The notes: a model not told the origin generated them from the letters alone. A DNA stretch of 64,000 bases from Bacteroidota bacterium (GCA_029573235.1 JAKQGX010000001.1:27732-91731), one strand, 5' to 3'; positions 55,280-63,727 are shown, counted from the first letter of the stretch. Translations and numbers: made by a program.

Positions 55280-56205
55280 TATTTTTTTCACGCAGAGACC
55301 GCAGAGGTTTTTCATTTGCGAGCTTTGCGAAAGTCATTGCGAGCTTTGCGTGAAATTTAATTTTTTCACGCAGAGAACGCTAAGTTTTTTCCTTTTCGAG
55401 CTTTGCGAAAGTCATTGCGAGCTTTGCGTAAAATTTATATTTATTCACACGCAGAGACCGCCAAGGTTTTTCTTTTCGAGCTTTGCGAAAGTCATTGCGA
55501 GCTTTGCGTGAAATTTATATTTATTCACACGCAGAGACCGCCAAGGTTTTTCTTTTCGAGCTTTGCGTGGAATCTTTATTTTTTTTCACGCAGAGAACGC
55601 TAAGTTTTTTCCTTTGCGAGCTTTGCGTGGCATCTTTATTCTTTTTCACGCAAAGACCGCTAAGATTCTTCATTTGCGAGCTTTGCGTGAAATTTTTTTT
55701 CACGCAAAGACCGCTAAGATTCTTCATTGCGAGCTTAGTGTGGCATCTTTATTTTTTTCACGCAGAGACCGCAGAGGTTTTCATTTGCGAGCTTTGCGAA
55801 AGTCATTGCGAACTTTGCGTGAAATTTATTTTTTTCACGCTAAGACCGCAGAGGTTTTTCATTTGCGAGCTTTGAGTGGCATCTTTATTTTTTTTTCACG
55901 CAAAGACCGCTAAGATTCTTCATTTCGAGCTTTGCGTGGCATCTTTATTTTTTTCACGCAAAGACCGCTAAGGTTCTTCATTGCGAACTTTGCGTGGCAT
56001 CTTTATTTTTTTTCACGCAAAGACCGCTAAGATTCTTCATTGCGAGCTTAGTGTGGCATCTTTATTTTTTTCACGCAGAGACCGCAGAGGTTTTTCATTT
56101 GCGAGCTTTGCGAAAGTCATTGCGAACTTTGCGTGAAATTTATTTTTTCACGCTAAGACCGTCAAGATTCTTCTTTTCGAGCTTTGCGTGGCATCTTTTT
56201 CTTCT
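55280..56205. repeat. Array of 14 hairpin-forming tandem repeats
   Basis: Units begin with CACGC at 55289, 55367, 55448, 55528, 55587, 55647, 55701, 55759, 55836, 55897, 55955, 56014, 56072 and 56149. Short units are 54-61 bases; long ones (77-81) contain a duplicated GCGAGCTTTGCGAAAGTCATT-like segment. In several units CACGCAAAG pairs perfectly with CTTTGCGTG about 30 bases later, giving a stem-loop, followed on the plus strand by a T-run. Copies differ by scattered changes. The array fills the whole gap between the GxxExxY and methylase genes. Read on the minus strand, a frame gives repeated MKNLSGLCVKKN peptides, probably meaningless. Confidence 0.92.
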
Positions 56206-56213
56206 ATCTTTTA

Positions 56214-56591
56214 TTATAACTTATTGACAATTCTATGTATTCCATCCTTTAATAATTTTGTGTTGAAATTAATTAGCAAAGCCAATCTCTTATCCGCCAG
56301 TTTCAAATAGGTGAGTGTTTGCGCAAAATGTACCGGTGTCAGATTTTCTACTGATTTAATTTCTATGATTACTTTGTTTTCTACAAGCAAATCAATTCGA
56401 TATCCTACTTCCATTTTTACATCTTTATATACCATAGGCATAGGTACTTGGGAGGCTACATTTATTTCCATCTCTCTGAGATCATAAGCTAATGCCGCTT
56501 CATAAACAGATTCCAGCAGCCCCGGGCCTAAAGTTCTATGTAATTCCATTGCTGCCCCTATTATTTTGTAAGAAAGTTCATTCTCATCCAT
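56214..56591 (-). CDS. GxxExxY family protein (PD-(D/E)XK-like)
   Basis: 125 residues. The name-giving motif is present (GLLESVY within GPGLLESVYEAAL), as is the nuclease-like pattern YRIDLLVENKVIIEIKS (D, then E-x-K) and LAQTL-type FAQTLTYLKLADKRLALLIN. The family is abundant in Bacteroidota and cyanobacteria, often as solitary genes, with no proven role; the fold suggests a small nuclease. I start it at ATG 56591, whose ATGGATGA overlaps the methyltransferase stop; GTG 56597 is an alternative. It appears cotranscribed with the upstream methyltransferase piece. Confidence 0.85.
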   Translation of the reverse strand: MDENELSYKIIGAAMELHRTLGPGLLESVYEAALAYDLREMEINVASQVPMPMVYKDVKMEVGYRIDLLVENKVIIEIKSVENLTPVHFAQTLTYLKLADKRLALLINFNTKLLKDGIHRIVNKL

Positions 56592-57243
56592 TTTCACCCA
56601 ATTTTAAAAAATGAATTAAAGGGTATTCCTTAACCGGCTCATCAATAGCTGCAGCTTCCCCCTCATCATTAAACAAAGAGAATTGATGTGTTTTTTCTAC
56701 CAAAAATTTAAACATATAATCTCTTCGTTTCAGCATGGTTCCATTTACGGCACTCCACTCACTAAAAATAATAGGCTGTTTGGTTTGCGGATTCGTAAAG
56801 TCCAAAGCATCACCCCAAAGAATGTTTCTATGAAGTAGAAATTCAACACTACGCAGCACTTCGGGCTTGCATTTGTCGGCAAACAAAGCGTTGTAGCGTT
56901 CTTTAAAGATATTGAGCAATCGCTGGCGACATTCTTCTGCATTGTCTTGCAAAATGTCCACTCCGTAAATATTGCATACAGCAAGAACAGCATAGCGTTC
57001 CCACTCAATTTGAGTATGGGAATATTTGTGGTCAACTACGTTCAGTTTTCTGTTAAGCACTTCCGCAAGGAAGTTTCCATTACCACAAGCAGGTTCAAGA
57101 AAACGGCTGTCAATGCGTTCGGTTTCGTGTTTCACAAGGTCAAGCATCGCATTTACTTCACGCTGGTTAGTAAAAACTTCTCCGTGGTCAGCCACACGTT
57201 GCTTAGATTTAACTTGCTTGTCTTGTTTTATTTCTTCGTTCAA
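56584..57243 (-). CDS. SAM-dependent methyltransferase piece of a restriction system
   Basis: 219 residues. The N-terminal HGEVFTNQREVNAMLDLV and FLEPACGNGNFLAEVL (48-63) form an intact AdoMet-binding motif I of N6-adenine methylases, with YGVDILQDNAEECRQRLL as motif II. There is no NPPY/DPPY catalytic motif, and the protein ends soon after (LIHFLKLGENG). Compared with the 503-residue methylase downstream, which has NPPY but a spoiled motif I at the same residue numbers, the two look complementary. It is the first gene of the minus-strand operon, divergent from the alpha-oxoamine synthase with 174 bases between the starts. Confidence 0.82.
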   Translation of the reverse strand: MNEEIKQDKQVKSKQRVADHGEVFTNQREVNAMLDLVKHETERIDSRFLEPACGNGNFLAEVLNRKLNVVDHKYSHTQIEWERYAVLAVCNIYGVDILQDNAEECRQRLLNIFKERYNALFADKCKPEVLRSVEFLLHRNILWGDALDFTNPQTKQPIIFSEWSAVNGTMLKRRDYMFKFLVEKTHQFSLFNDEGEAAAIDEPVKEYPLIHFLKLGENG

Positions 57244-57366
57244 TTTCAGTAGATAATTTGTTGTTTTTCAAAGTTAAAATTTAATGTTTTTGTTCAATTT
57301 TCTTTTTCAAATATTGCTACACTACTTATTGGAACCCACCCACATCATTCCACACAAATTTTTAAT

Positions 57367-57374
57367 TAATTTTG
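57367..57374 (+). promoter_or_regulatory. Candidate -7 element for the alpha-oxoamine synthase
   Basis: TAATTTTG fits TAnnTTTG, 44 bases before the ATG. No clear -33 element. Confidence 0.4.
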
Positions 57375-57417
57375 CGAAAATTTTTCTCAACCTTAATATT
57401 TAAACGATACCAATCAA

Positions 57418-58665
57418 ATGGATTTATTTGCCAAATTTGAAAGCAGACTCGGCCCCATTGGTGATTATGCCGAAAAGTTTCCGGGCTATTTTGCTTTCCC
57501 GAAATTAGAAGGGGAGTTAGGAAATAGAATGATGTTCCAAGGAAAGGAGCGTATTGTGTGGAGCCTCAACAACTACCTGGGCTTAGCCAATCACCCGGAC
57601 GTGCGCAAGGTAGATGCCGAAGCTGCAGCTGCATGGGGAATGGCCTATCCTATGGGTGCTCGCATGATGAGTGGTAATTCGGATAACCACGATTTACTGG
57701 AAAAAAACCTAGCAGAGTTTGTAGGTAAAGAAGATGCTATGCTGTTCAACTACGGCTATCAAGGTATGGTATCTGCTATCGACAGCCTTTGCAGCCGTAG
57801 AGATGTAGTAGTATATGATGCCGAAAGCCATGCTTGTATTATAGATGGGCTGCGCTTGCACCCCGGTCATCGGTATGTATTTAAGCACAATGATGTAGCC
57901 GACTGCGAAAAACAATTGCAGCGTGCTACCGAAATGGCGGCTACTACGGGTGGTGGCATATTGGTCATTACAGAAGGCGTGTTTGGCATGAGTGGCAACC
58001 AAGGTCGTGTGGCGGAAATTGCTGCCCTGAAAACGAAATATGATTTTCGTCTTTTTGTAGATGATGCACACGGCTTCGGCACAATGGGTAAAACCGGTGC
58101 CGGTATTGGTGAAGAGCAAAATTGTACGAAAGATATCGACTTGTATTTTTCCACCTTTGCCAAATCGATGGCGAGCATCGGAGGCTTTATTGCTGGTGAT
58201 GCGAAGGTGCTGAAATTCCTTCGTTACAATATGCGCTCACAAGTATTTGCCAAGTCGTTGCCCATGCCAATTGTGGTAGGCAATTTGAAACGATTAGAAC
58301 TATTGCGCACCCAACCCAAGTTGAAAGAACAACTCTGGAATAACGTTAATAAACTACAAAAAGGATTGCGTGATAATGGGTTTGATATCGGTACCACCAA
58401 CACACCGGTAACGCCCGTAAAGATGGCCGGTGGCTTGTTTGACGCTACACAATTGGTTTTCGACCTTCGTGAAAACTACAACATCTTCTGCTCGGTAGTA
58501 GTATATCCGGTGATTCCGAAGGGGCAAATCATCCTACGACTAATACCTACCGCCGTGCATACGGACGAGGATATTGAGTTAACATTGAAAGCATTTTCTG
58601 CCGTAAGATGCAAATTGGAAAATAAAGAATATCCGCAAGAAATGCCTTCCATGCCTACTGTATAA
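57418..58665 (+). CDS. Alpha-oxoamine synthase (serine palmitoyltransferase/KBL-like)
   Basis: A PLP enzyme that condenses an amino acid with an acyl-CoA, as in sphingolipid synthesis (Spt), biotin (BioF) or threonine breakdown (Kbl). 415 residues. PLP-site residues: H138 (DAESHACIIDG), D215 and H218 (FVDDAHGFGTMG), and the Schiff-base lysine K249 (YFSTFAKSMASIGGFI). NNYLGLANHP and GARMMSGNSDNHDLLE are family landmarks. The usual Spt lysine motif is GTFSKS; here it is STFAKS. No biotin or threonine gene is adjacent. Bacteroidota often make sphingolipids, so Spt is a good guess, but a paralogue is possible. Confidence 0.83.
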   Translation: MDLFAKFESRLGPIGDYAEKFPGYFAFPKLEGELGNRMMFQGKERIVWSLNNYLGLANHPDVRKVDAEAAAAWGMAYPMGARMMSGNSDNHDLLEKNLAEFVGKEDAMLFNYGYQGMVSAIDSLCSRRDVVVYDAESHACIIDGLRLHPGHRYVFKHNDVADCEKQLQRATEMAATTGGGILVITEGVFGMSGNQGRVAEIAALKTKYDFRLFVDDAHGFGTMGKTGAGIGEEQNCTKDIDLYFSTFAKSMASIGGFIAGDAKVLKFLRYNMRSQVFAKSLPMPIVVGNLKRLELLRTQPKLKEQLWNNVNKLQKGLRDNGFDIGTTNTPVTPVKMAGGLFDATQLVFDLRENYNIFCSVVVYPVIPKGQIILRLIPTAVHTDEDIELTLKAFSAVRCKLENKEYPQEMPSMPTV

Positions 58666-58686
58666 GCATTTCTGATTGCCTTTTAT

Positions 58687-58712
58687 AGCCCTTCACCATG
58701 AGGGGCTTTTTT
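58687..58712 (+). terminator. Terminator after the alpha-oxoamine synthase
   Basis: AGCCCTT (58687-58693) pairs with AGGGGCT (58701-58707, one G-T pair), followed by a run of T to 58712. It lies 22 bases past the stop. Confidence 0.82.
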
Positions 58713-58788
58713 ATTTCAGTAACGGTGACAAAAGTGTTTACCCAATTGAAATATCTCTTGTGGCAATAGAATCATTCGCCCAACTTGC

Positions 58789-58818
58789 TTTGTAATACTT
58801 ACTGATTCGTTATTTTTG
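58789..58818 (+). promoter_or_regulatory. Promoter of hisS
   Basis: TTTG (58789-58792), 18 bases, then TATTTTTG (58811-58818): a good match to the phylum's promoter. It lies 11 bases before the hisS ATG, so the leader is very short. Confidence 0.7.
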
Positions 58819-58828
58819 AACCGCTAAT

Positions 58829-60226
58829 ATGAAACCTTCCATACCTCAAGGAACCAGAGATTTTTCTCCTTCCGAAGTACGTAAAAGACAATATATTCTT
58901 CAGACCATTCGAACCATTTTTGAGCGCTATGGCTATCAGCCTTTAGAAACACCATCAATGGAAAATCTAACCACGCTGATGGGCAAATATGGTGAAGAAG
59001 GCGACCGATTGATCTTTAAAATACTGAACAACGGACTGCATGAAAAAAAGGATGCGGACAAAAAGAATTTGAATGAAGAATGGCAAAAGTTATTGGAAAA
59101 ACCCTATTCCACACCGGTAGTTACAGAGCGTGCCTTGCGTTATGACCTCACCATTCCCTTTGCTCGTTATGTAGTCATGCATCAACATGAGTTAGCCTTT
59201 CCTTTCAGGCGGTATCAGATGCAGCCCGTATGGCGTGCCGACCGCCCGCAGAAAGGAAGGTATCGGGAGTTTTGGCAGTGCGATTGCGATGTAGTGGGCA
59301 GCACATCCCTCATTAATGAAGCCGAGTTGCTTTGTATATATCAAAGTGCATTTCATCACTTGGCAGTACCACAAGTTACCGTTAAGATAAACAGCCGTAA
59401 ACTACTTGCCGGCATGGCTGCCATAGCCGGACATGAATCCCAAATGATGGATATTACCATTGCCATTGATAAGTTGGATAAGATAGGCTGGGAGGGCGTT
59501 ACCAAAGAGTTGCATAACAGAGGTATTGATGCAGAAGGAATCACCAAAATACAAAACATCATTTCTTTGTCCGGCACAAACGATGGAATATTGGAGCAAT
59601 TGGCACAACTCATGCAAGAGCACCAATGCACTATTGGATTGCAAGGAGTAGAAGAATTGAAACAAACCTTACAGTATTACGAAACATTGAAATCTTCTGA
59701 TTGGAGCGGTACTATTGCCGTTGATGCCAGCCTGGCCAGAGGATTGAATTATTATACCGGCATCATTGTAGAAGTAACAACTGCTGCCGTGAAAATGGGA
59801 AGTATTGGTGGCGGTGGACGTTATGATGATCTCACCGGTTTGTTTGGCTTGAAAGGATTGTCGGGTGTGGGCATTTCATTTGGTGTGGATAGAATATATG
59901 ATGTTATAGAAGAATTGGGTTTGTTTCCGGAGGCATTAGAGTCGGGTTGTAAAGCAATGGTGGTCAATTTTGGAGGTGAAAATGAAACCTATGCCTTGCA
60001 GGTAGTGCAGCAATTGCGAAATGCCGGCATTGCAACAGAGCTTTACCCTGATGCGGTGAAATTTGATAAACAAATGAAGTATGCCCATAAGCGAAACATT
60101 CCCTTTGTACTTTTATTGGGTGATGAGGAGCGTGCACAACAACTCATCAGCATCAAAGATTTCAGAACCGGCACCCAACAAAAACTGCCATTAGCGGAAG
60201 TGATTCAACACTTATCAAATGAGTGA
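58829..60226 (+). CDS. hisS: Histidyl-tRNA synthetase
   Basis: Charges tRNA-His. A class II synthetase of 465 residues. Motif 1 region QGTRDFSPSEVRKRQYILQT, motif 2 FRRYQMQPVWRADRPQKGRYREFWQCD, of which RREFWQCD-type YREFWQCDCD is diagnostic, the histidine-specific GLNYYTGIIVEVTT, and motif 3 GGGRYDDLTGLFG and GVGISFGVDR. The C-terminal anticodon-binding domain starts near KAMVVNFGGE. Its last eight bases overlap the start of tag, so the two are translationally coupled. Confidence 0.96.
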   Translation: MKPSIPQGTRDFSPSEVRKRQYILQTIRTIFERYGYQPLETPSMENLTTLMGKYGEEGDRLIFKILNNGLHEKKDADKKNLNEEWQKLLEKPYSTPVVTERALRYDLTIPFARYVVMHQHELAFPFRRYQMQPVWRADRPQKGRYREFWQCDCDVVGSTSLINEAELLCIYQSAFHHLAVPQVTVKINSRKLLAGMAAIAGHESQMMDITIAIDKLDKIGWEGVTKELHNRGIDAEGITKIQNIISLSGTNDGILEQLAQLMQEHQCTIGLQGVEELKQTLQYYETLKSSDWSGTIAVDASLARGLNYYTGIIVEVTTAAVKMGSIGGGGRYDDLTGLFGLKGLSGVGISFGVDRIYDVIEELGLFPEALESGCKAMVVNFGGENETYALQVVQQLRNAGIATELYPDAVKFDKQMKYAHKRNIPFVLLLGDEERAQQLISIKDFRTGTQQKLPLAEVIQHLSNE

Positions 60227-60842
60227 TTCCAACAACACCATACAAGGATGTACATGGCCTGGTAATGACCCGCAGATGTGCCAATACCACGATGAAGAAT
60301 GGGGTATTCCCTTACTGGACGACCGGAAGTTGTTTGAGTTTTTAGTTTTGGATGCATTTCAAGCAGGACTCAGTTGGAAAACTATTTTGCATAAACGCAC
60401 TAATTTTCGGAATGCTTTTGACCACTTTGATGCCGATATTATTGCACATTACAGCGAGGCGAAAGTACAATCGCTATTGCTCGATGCCGGCATTATCCGA
60501 AACAAATTGAAGATTAAAGCAACTGTAGAAAATGCCAAATGCTTTTTAGCAGTTCAAAAAGAGTGGGGGAGTTTTGCTGAGTACATTTGGCAGTTTGTCC
60601 AGTATTGCCCCATCAATCATCATTACAAAACTACCGGTGACATTCCGGTAAGTACTACAGAGAGCTTGGCTATGAGCAAAGATTTGCAAAAGCTTGGGTT
60701 CAAATTTGTAGGTACTACTATTTGCTATGCGTTTATGCAAGCTAGTGGTATGGTAAACGACCATTTGGTGAGTTGCCCCCAACATCAATATATATCAAGT
60801 CTGCATAGCGATTGGCAGCACCCCTTCAAAAACATACCTTAA
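60219..60842 (+). CDS. tag: DNA-3-methyladenine glycosylase I (Tag)
   Basis: Excises 3-methyladenine from alkylated DNA. 207 residues of the helix-hairpin-helix family: CTWPGNDPQMCQYHDEEWG with zinc ligands C11 and H24, FEFLVLDAFQAGLSWKTILH, RTNFRNAFDHFD, LLDAGIIRNKLKIKATVENA, KFVGTTICYAFMQASGMVND and HLVSC with the last ligands. It overlaps hisS by eight bases. It converges on an unrelated glycosylase with the same substrate, 49 bases further on. Confidence 0.95.
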   Translation: MSDSNNTIQGCTWPGNDPQMCQYHDEEWGIPLLDDRKLFEFLVLDAFQAGLSWKTILHKRTNFRNAFDHFDADIIAHYSEAKVQSLLLDAGIIRNKLKIKATVENAKCFLAVQKEWGSFAEYIWQFVQYCPINHHYKTTGDIPVSTTESLAMSKDLQKLGFKFVGTTICYAFMQASGMVNDHLVSCPQHQYISSLHSDWQHPFKNIP

Positions 60843-60891
60843 GGCTTCACAATGTTATTTTCATATCAGGGATGAACATCGCTGCAATCAC

Positions 60892-61488
60892 TTATTTTTT
60901 ACTCACAAATGGGTTTCCGGCTTCATAAAACCGATAGGGTAGCAGAGCATCTTTTCCTGCATATTCTACCCCAACTCGGGTAGTAATAACAAGGTGGCTT
61001 TCGGGTACAACTATCCCCATGTCTTCTATCCTTATTAAACTACTTCGTAAATCTACTCCTGTATGTTTTGTGTGAATCCCCAACGCAGCGCTTAATACGC
61101 CGGGACCCGCGGTTAAGCTGGGAGTCACATGTGCCTTCTTTCTTCGTTGCAACATGGTGTCGATACCTTCCAATGGTTCAATAGCTCTGATGAGCACGGC
61201 ATGAGGGATACCGGCTATATTCGTTACCACATTGAATAAATGATGCACCCCATAACACAGATATACATACGCCACACCTCCATCTGCGTACATGATTTCT
61301 GTTCGCTGCGTTCGTCGATGGTTGTAGGCATGTGATGCTTTGTCGTCAATGCCGGCATAGGCTTCGGTTTCCACAATGCGACCGCTGGTTTTGTAACCAT
61401 TTATTTCGGTAATGATTTTTTTGCCGATTAAATCTTTTGCCACCTGAACAACATCGGCTCGTCTATAAAAATCAGTTGCCAGTACCAT
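60892..61488 (-). CDS. mpg: 3-methyladenine DNA glycosylase, AAG/Mpg type
   Basis: A base-flipping glycosylase that removes 3-methyladenine, hypoxanthine and other damaged purines. 198 residues: DFYRRADVVQVAKDLIGKKI, VETEAYAGIDDKASHAYNHR (catalytic glutamate after VETEAY), TQRTEIMYADGGVAYVYLCY, GVHHLFNVVTN, AVLIRAIEPLEG and TAGPGVLSAALGI. Not related in fold to Tag next door. It is divergent from purM with 165 bases between the starts. Confidence 0.95.
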   Translation of the reverse strand: MVLATDFYRRADVVQVAKDLIGKKIITEINGYKTSGRIVETEAYAGIDDKASHAYNHRRTQRTEIMYADGGVAYVYLCYGVHHLFNVVTNIAGIPHAVLIRAIEPLEGIDTMLQRRKKAHVTPSLTAGPGVLSAALGIHTKHTGVDLRSSLIRIEDMGIVVPESHLVITTRVGVEYAGKDALLPYRFYEAGNPFVSKK

Positions 61489-61606
61489 AGTACTAAACTA
61501 TGTAAATCTATCTACGAAAAATGAAAGTCTTTTTGTGAAACAGAAGGGAAGTGGGTTGAAGGCACAACTCCTGTTACGAATCGTAGCTAGTTTATCCGAC
61601 CCTTTG

Positions 61607-61636
61607 TTGGCTATCCGCTCTGATAAATTATCTTTG
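61607..61636 (+). promoter_or_regulatory. Promoter of purM
   Basis: TTG (61607-61609), 19 bases, then TATCTTTG (61629-61636). It lies 17 bases before the purM ATG. Confidence 0.6.
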
Positions 61637-61653
61637 CTCTTTCCATTTCTACC

Positions 61654-62826
61654 ATGACTGACAATAATCGTTATAATCTTAGAGGCGTATCGGCGCAAAA
61701 AGAAGATGTGCATAAAGCCATTCAAAAACTAGACAAAGGACTTTTCCCGAATGCCTTTTGCAAAGTATATCCCGACTACTGGGGTGGTGACGAAAGCTAT
61801 TGCAACCTAATGCATGCGGATGGTGCAGGTACCAAATCCATATTAGCCTATCTGTATTGGAAAGAAACAGGTGACCTATCAGTGTGGAAAGGAATAGCCG
61901 TTGATGCCATTGTAATGAATATTGACGACTTACTCTGCGTTGGGGCTACCGGTCCTTTTACCTATTCTTCCACAATTGGGAGAAACAAACACCTTATTCC
62001 CGGTGAGGTTATTTCGCAAATCATCAATGGCAGCCAAGAGTACTTCGATTTAATGCAATCGTATGGTATAGATATTAAGTTTTTGGGAGGTGAAACAGCA
62101 GATGTAGGCGATGTTGTACGTACCGTTATTGTTGATGGAACGATGAGTTGCAGAATGCGTAGAGATAAACTTATTACAAACGAAAACATTGCAGCTGGGG
62201 ATGTTGTGGTATCGCTAGCGAGTTATGGACAAGCATCGTATGAAACAGCTTACAATAGCGGTATGGGCAGTAACGGACTCACGAGTGCACGCCATGAAAT
62301 GCTCCATAAAACCTACGCACAAAAATACCCCGAAAGTGTGGATCCCAATCTACCGGATGAAGTAGTGTATAATGGTAAATACTTTTTGACGGATGCCACC
62401 GAAACAGGTCTGGATGTTGGCAAGATGATACTGTCTCCTACCAGAACTTATGCCCCTGTGGTACTCTCAATATTGCAAAAGCACTTTAATAATATTCATG
62501 GCATCATCCATTGTAGTGGCGGTGGACAAAGTAAAATTCTACACTACTTACCCAAACCCTTGCGTGTAGTAAAAAACAATTTATTGCCTGTGCCGCCCTT
62601 GTTTACCATGATACAAGCTGCTGCCCAAACCGATTGGAAAGAAATGTATCAAGTGTTTAACATGGGGCAACGCTTAGAAATATATACCGATAAAGACACC
62701 GCAGCAGACATTGTTTCGATCGCGCGCTCTTTCCAAATAGATGCACAAATATCAGGACACGTAGAAGCTGCAGAAAAGAAAGAAATAATTATCGAAAGTA
62801 GCTATGGTCAGTTTGTGTATGGGTAA
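61654..62826 (+). CDS. purM: Phosphoribosylformylglycinamidine cyclo-ligase (AIR synthetase)
   Basis: Fifth step of purine synthesis, closing the imidazole ring of FGAM. 390 residues, about 40 longer than the E. coli enzyme, as is usual in Bacteroidota. Landmarks: NLMHADGAGTKSILAYLYWK, WKGIAVDAIVMNIDDLLCVG, LGGETADVGDVVRTVIVDGT, and LASYGQASYETAYNSGMGSN, which replaces the classical GLGSNGYSL, with NGLTSARHEML. It has its own promoter and terminator and no purine neighbours. Confidence 0.93.
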   Translation: MTDNNRYNLRGVSAQKEDVHKAIQKLDKGLFPNAFCKVYPDYWGGDESYCNLMHADGAGTKSILAYLYWKETGDLSVWKGIAVDAIVMNIDDLLCVGATGPFTYSSTIGRNKHLIPGEVISQIINGSQEYFDLMQSYGIDIKFLGGETADVGDVVRTVIVDGTMSCRMRRDKLITNENIAAGDVVVSLASYGQASYETAYNSGMGSNGLTSARHEMLHKTYAQKYPESVDPNLPDEVVYNGKYFLTDATETGLDVGKMILSPTRTYAPVVLSILQKHFNNIHGIIHCSGGGQSKILHYLPKPLRVVKNNLLPVPPLFTMIQAAAQTDWKEMYQVFNMGQRLEIYTDKDTAADIVSIARSFQIDAQISGHVEAAEKKEIIIESSYGQFVYG

Positions 62827-62899
62827 TATTCGAGATGAAAGTATGACGCTATTATTGACTTGTGTTGTTGATTGATACAGTCGTAAGAGTTAATAAAAG

Positions 62900-62931
62900 A
62901 AGGACTGTCTTTTTAGAAAGAGGCAGTCCTT
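62900..62931. terminator. Bidirectional terminator between purM and the haem-binding gene
   Basis: AAGGACTG (62900-62907) pairs with CAGTCCTT (62924-62931), with an inner TCTTT/AAAGA stem. On the minus strand it is followed by CTTTTATT. Confidence 0.75.
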
Positions 62932-62966
62932 TAATGTTTGTTGAGCAGGATGTAATACATGAAGCG

Positions 62967-63434
62967 CTATTCTTCACTACTGTCTTGACTGTCGAGAAGG
63001 TCGTATGTATCATTCACCCAGTTAACGATCATTTCTTTTTGTGCTTCTGATAATACTGCATTTTTATGCATCAAAGTATAAGCCTTCAATGGCATTTCGT
63101 CATTGTCTATCACTTCGCCAATGTCGTTAATCTTTTTGAGTTGTTTTTCTATATTATACGTTGCAAACTCTGAGAAATTTAATTCCCTTTTTCCTTCTTT
63201 GATGTGATGCTCTACCCACCAACGAACGGGTTGCACATTATCGTACCAGAGGTAAGTAGTGTTGTTGCTATGACAGTCGTAGCAAGAAGAGCGCAATACT
63301 TTCTGTACTTCCTCCGGTACTTCAATGATGGTCGATATATCTTTTGATTGGTCAGTAGATTTATTGGGTGTCGGACGAATAAACTGAATAATAACCAGTA
63401 GTACTCCGATGCCTATCAATACTTTTTTTATCAT
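62967..63434 (-). CDS. Haem-binding domain protein (CxxCH)
   Basis: 155 residues: an N-terminal membrane anchor (KKVLIGIGVLLVIIQFIRP), then a haem-binding domain with CYDCH at 51-55, the covalent c-type haem motif. SCYDCHSNNTTYLWYDNVQP, VRWWVEHHIKEGKRELNFSE and DEMPLKAYTLMHKNAVLSEA are typical of the small Bacteroidota haem-binding family, in which a methionine (M in DEMPLK) is the likely sixth ligand. It probably faces the periplasm. The electron-transfer partner is unknown. A single gene. Confidence 0.87.
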   Translation of the reverse strand: MIKKVLIGIGVLLVIIQFIRPTPNKSTDQSKDISTIIEVPEEVQKVLRSSCYDCHSNNTTYLWYDNVQPVRWWVEHHIKEGKRELNFSEFATYNIEKQLKKINDIGEVIDNDEMPLKAYTLMHKNAVLSEAQKEMIVNWVNDTYDLLDSQDSSEE

Positions 63435-63719
63435 TGTTATGGGCGTTTTGATGCAAGATAGTACACAAGTGGTATAAAAGAAAGGAGCTATTGTTGGAGA
63501 TTATAGCCTTAATTAATGCGTAACAGAAAAAAATATTCGGGAGAAGCAATATTTACTTTTGATACACGACTTACATTTGTTATAACCCTTTTCTGTAGCT
63601 GATATAGACCATGTTGGGTGCCTGCTAAAAACGATCGTTTTCCTCGCATAAAAGATCGAAAGTTGTGTTTGTTTTGTAACAATTTTCAAACTTGATTTTT
63701 TTATTTTGAAAGTTGCCCT

Positions 63720-63727
63720 TACCTTTG
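63720..63727 (+). promoter_or_regulatory. Promoter P1 of a right-ward stable-RNA-type unit
   Basis: TACCTTTG -7 box followed by CTCTCCCAAACATCAAACAG and GTATT. A TTTT rather than TTTG stands 19 bases upstream. The downstream 60 bases resemble those after P2. Confidence 0.55.

Noticed and set aside
55280..56205. CRISPR array
   Set aside because: Repeats are regular in size class, but the segments between them are themselves repeated, not unique spacers, and no cas gene is near. It is a tandem hairpin array.
55403..56227. Several open frames reading RALREIYIYSHAETAK or MKNLSGLCVKKN peptides
   Set aside because: They are translations of the tandem repeats in three frames on both strands, without start context.
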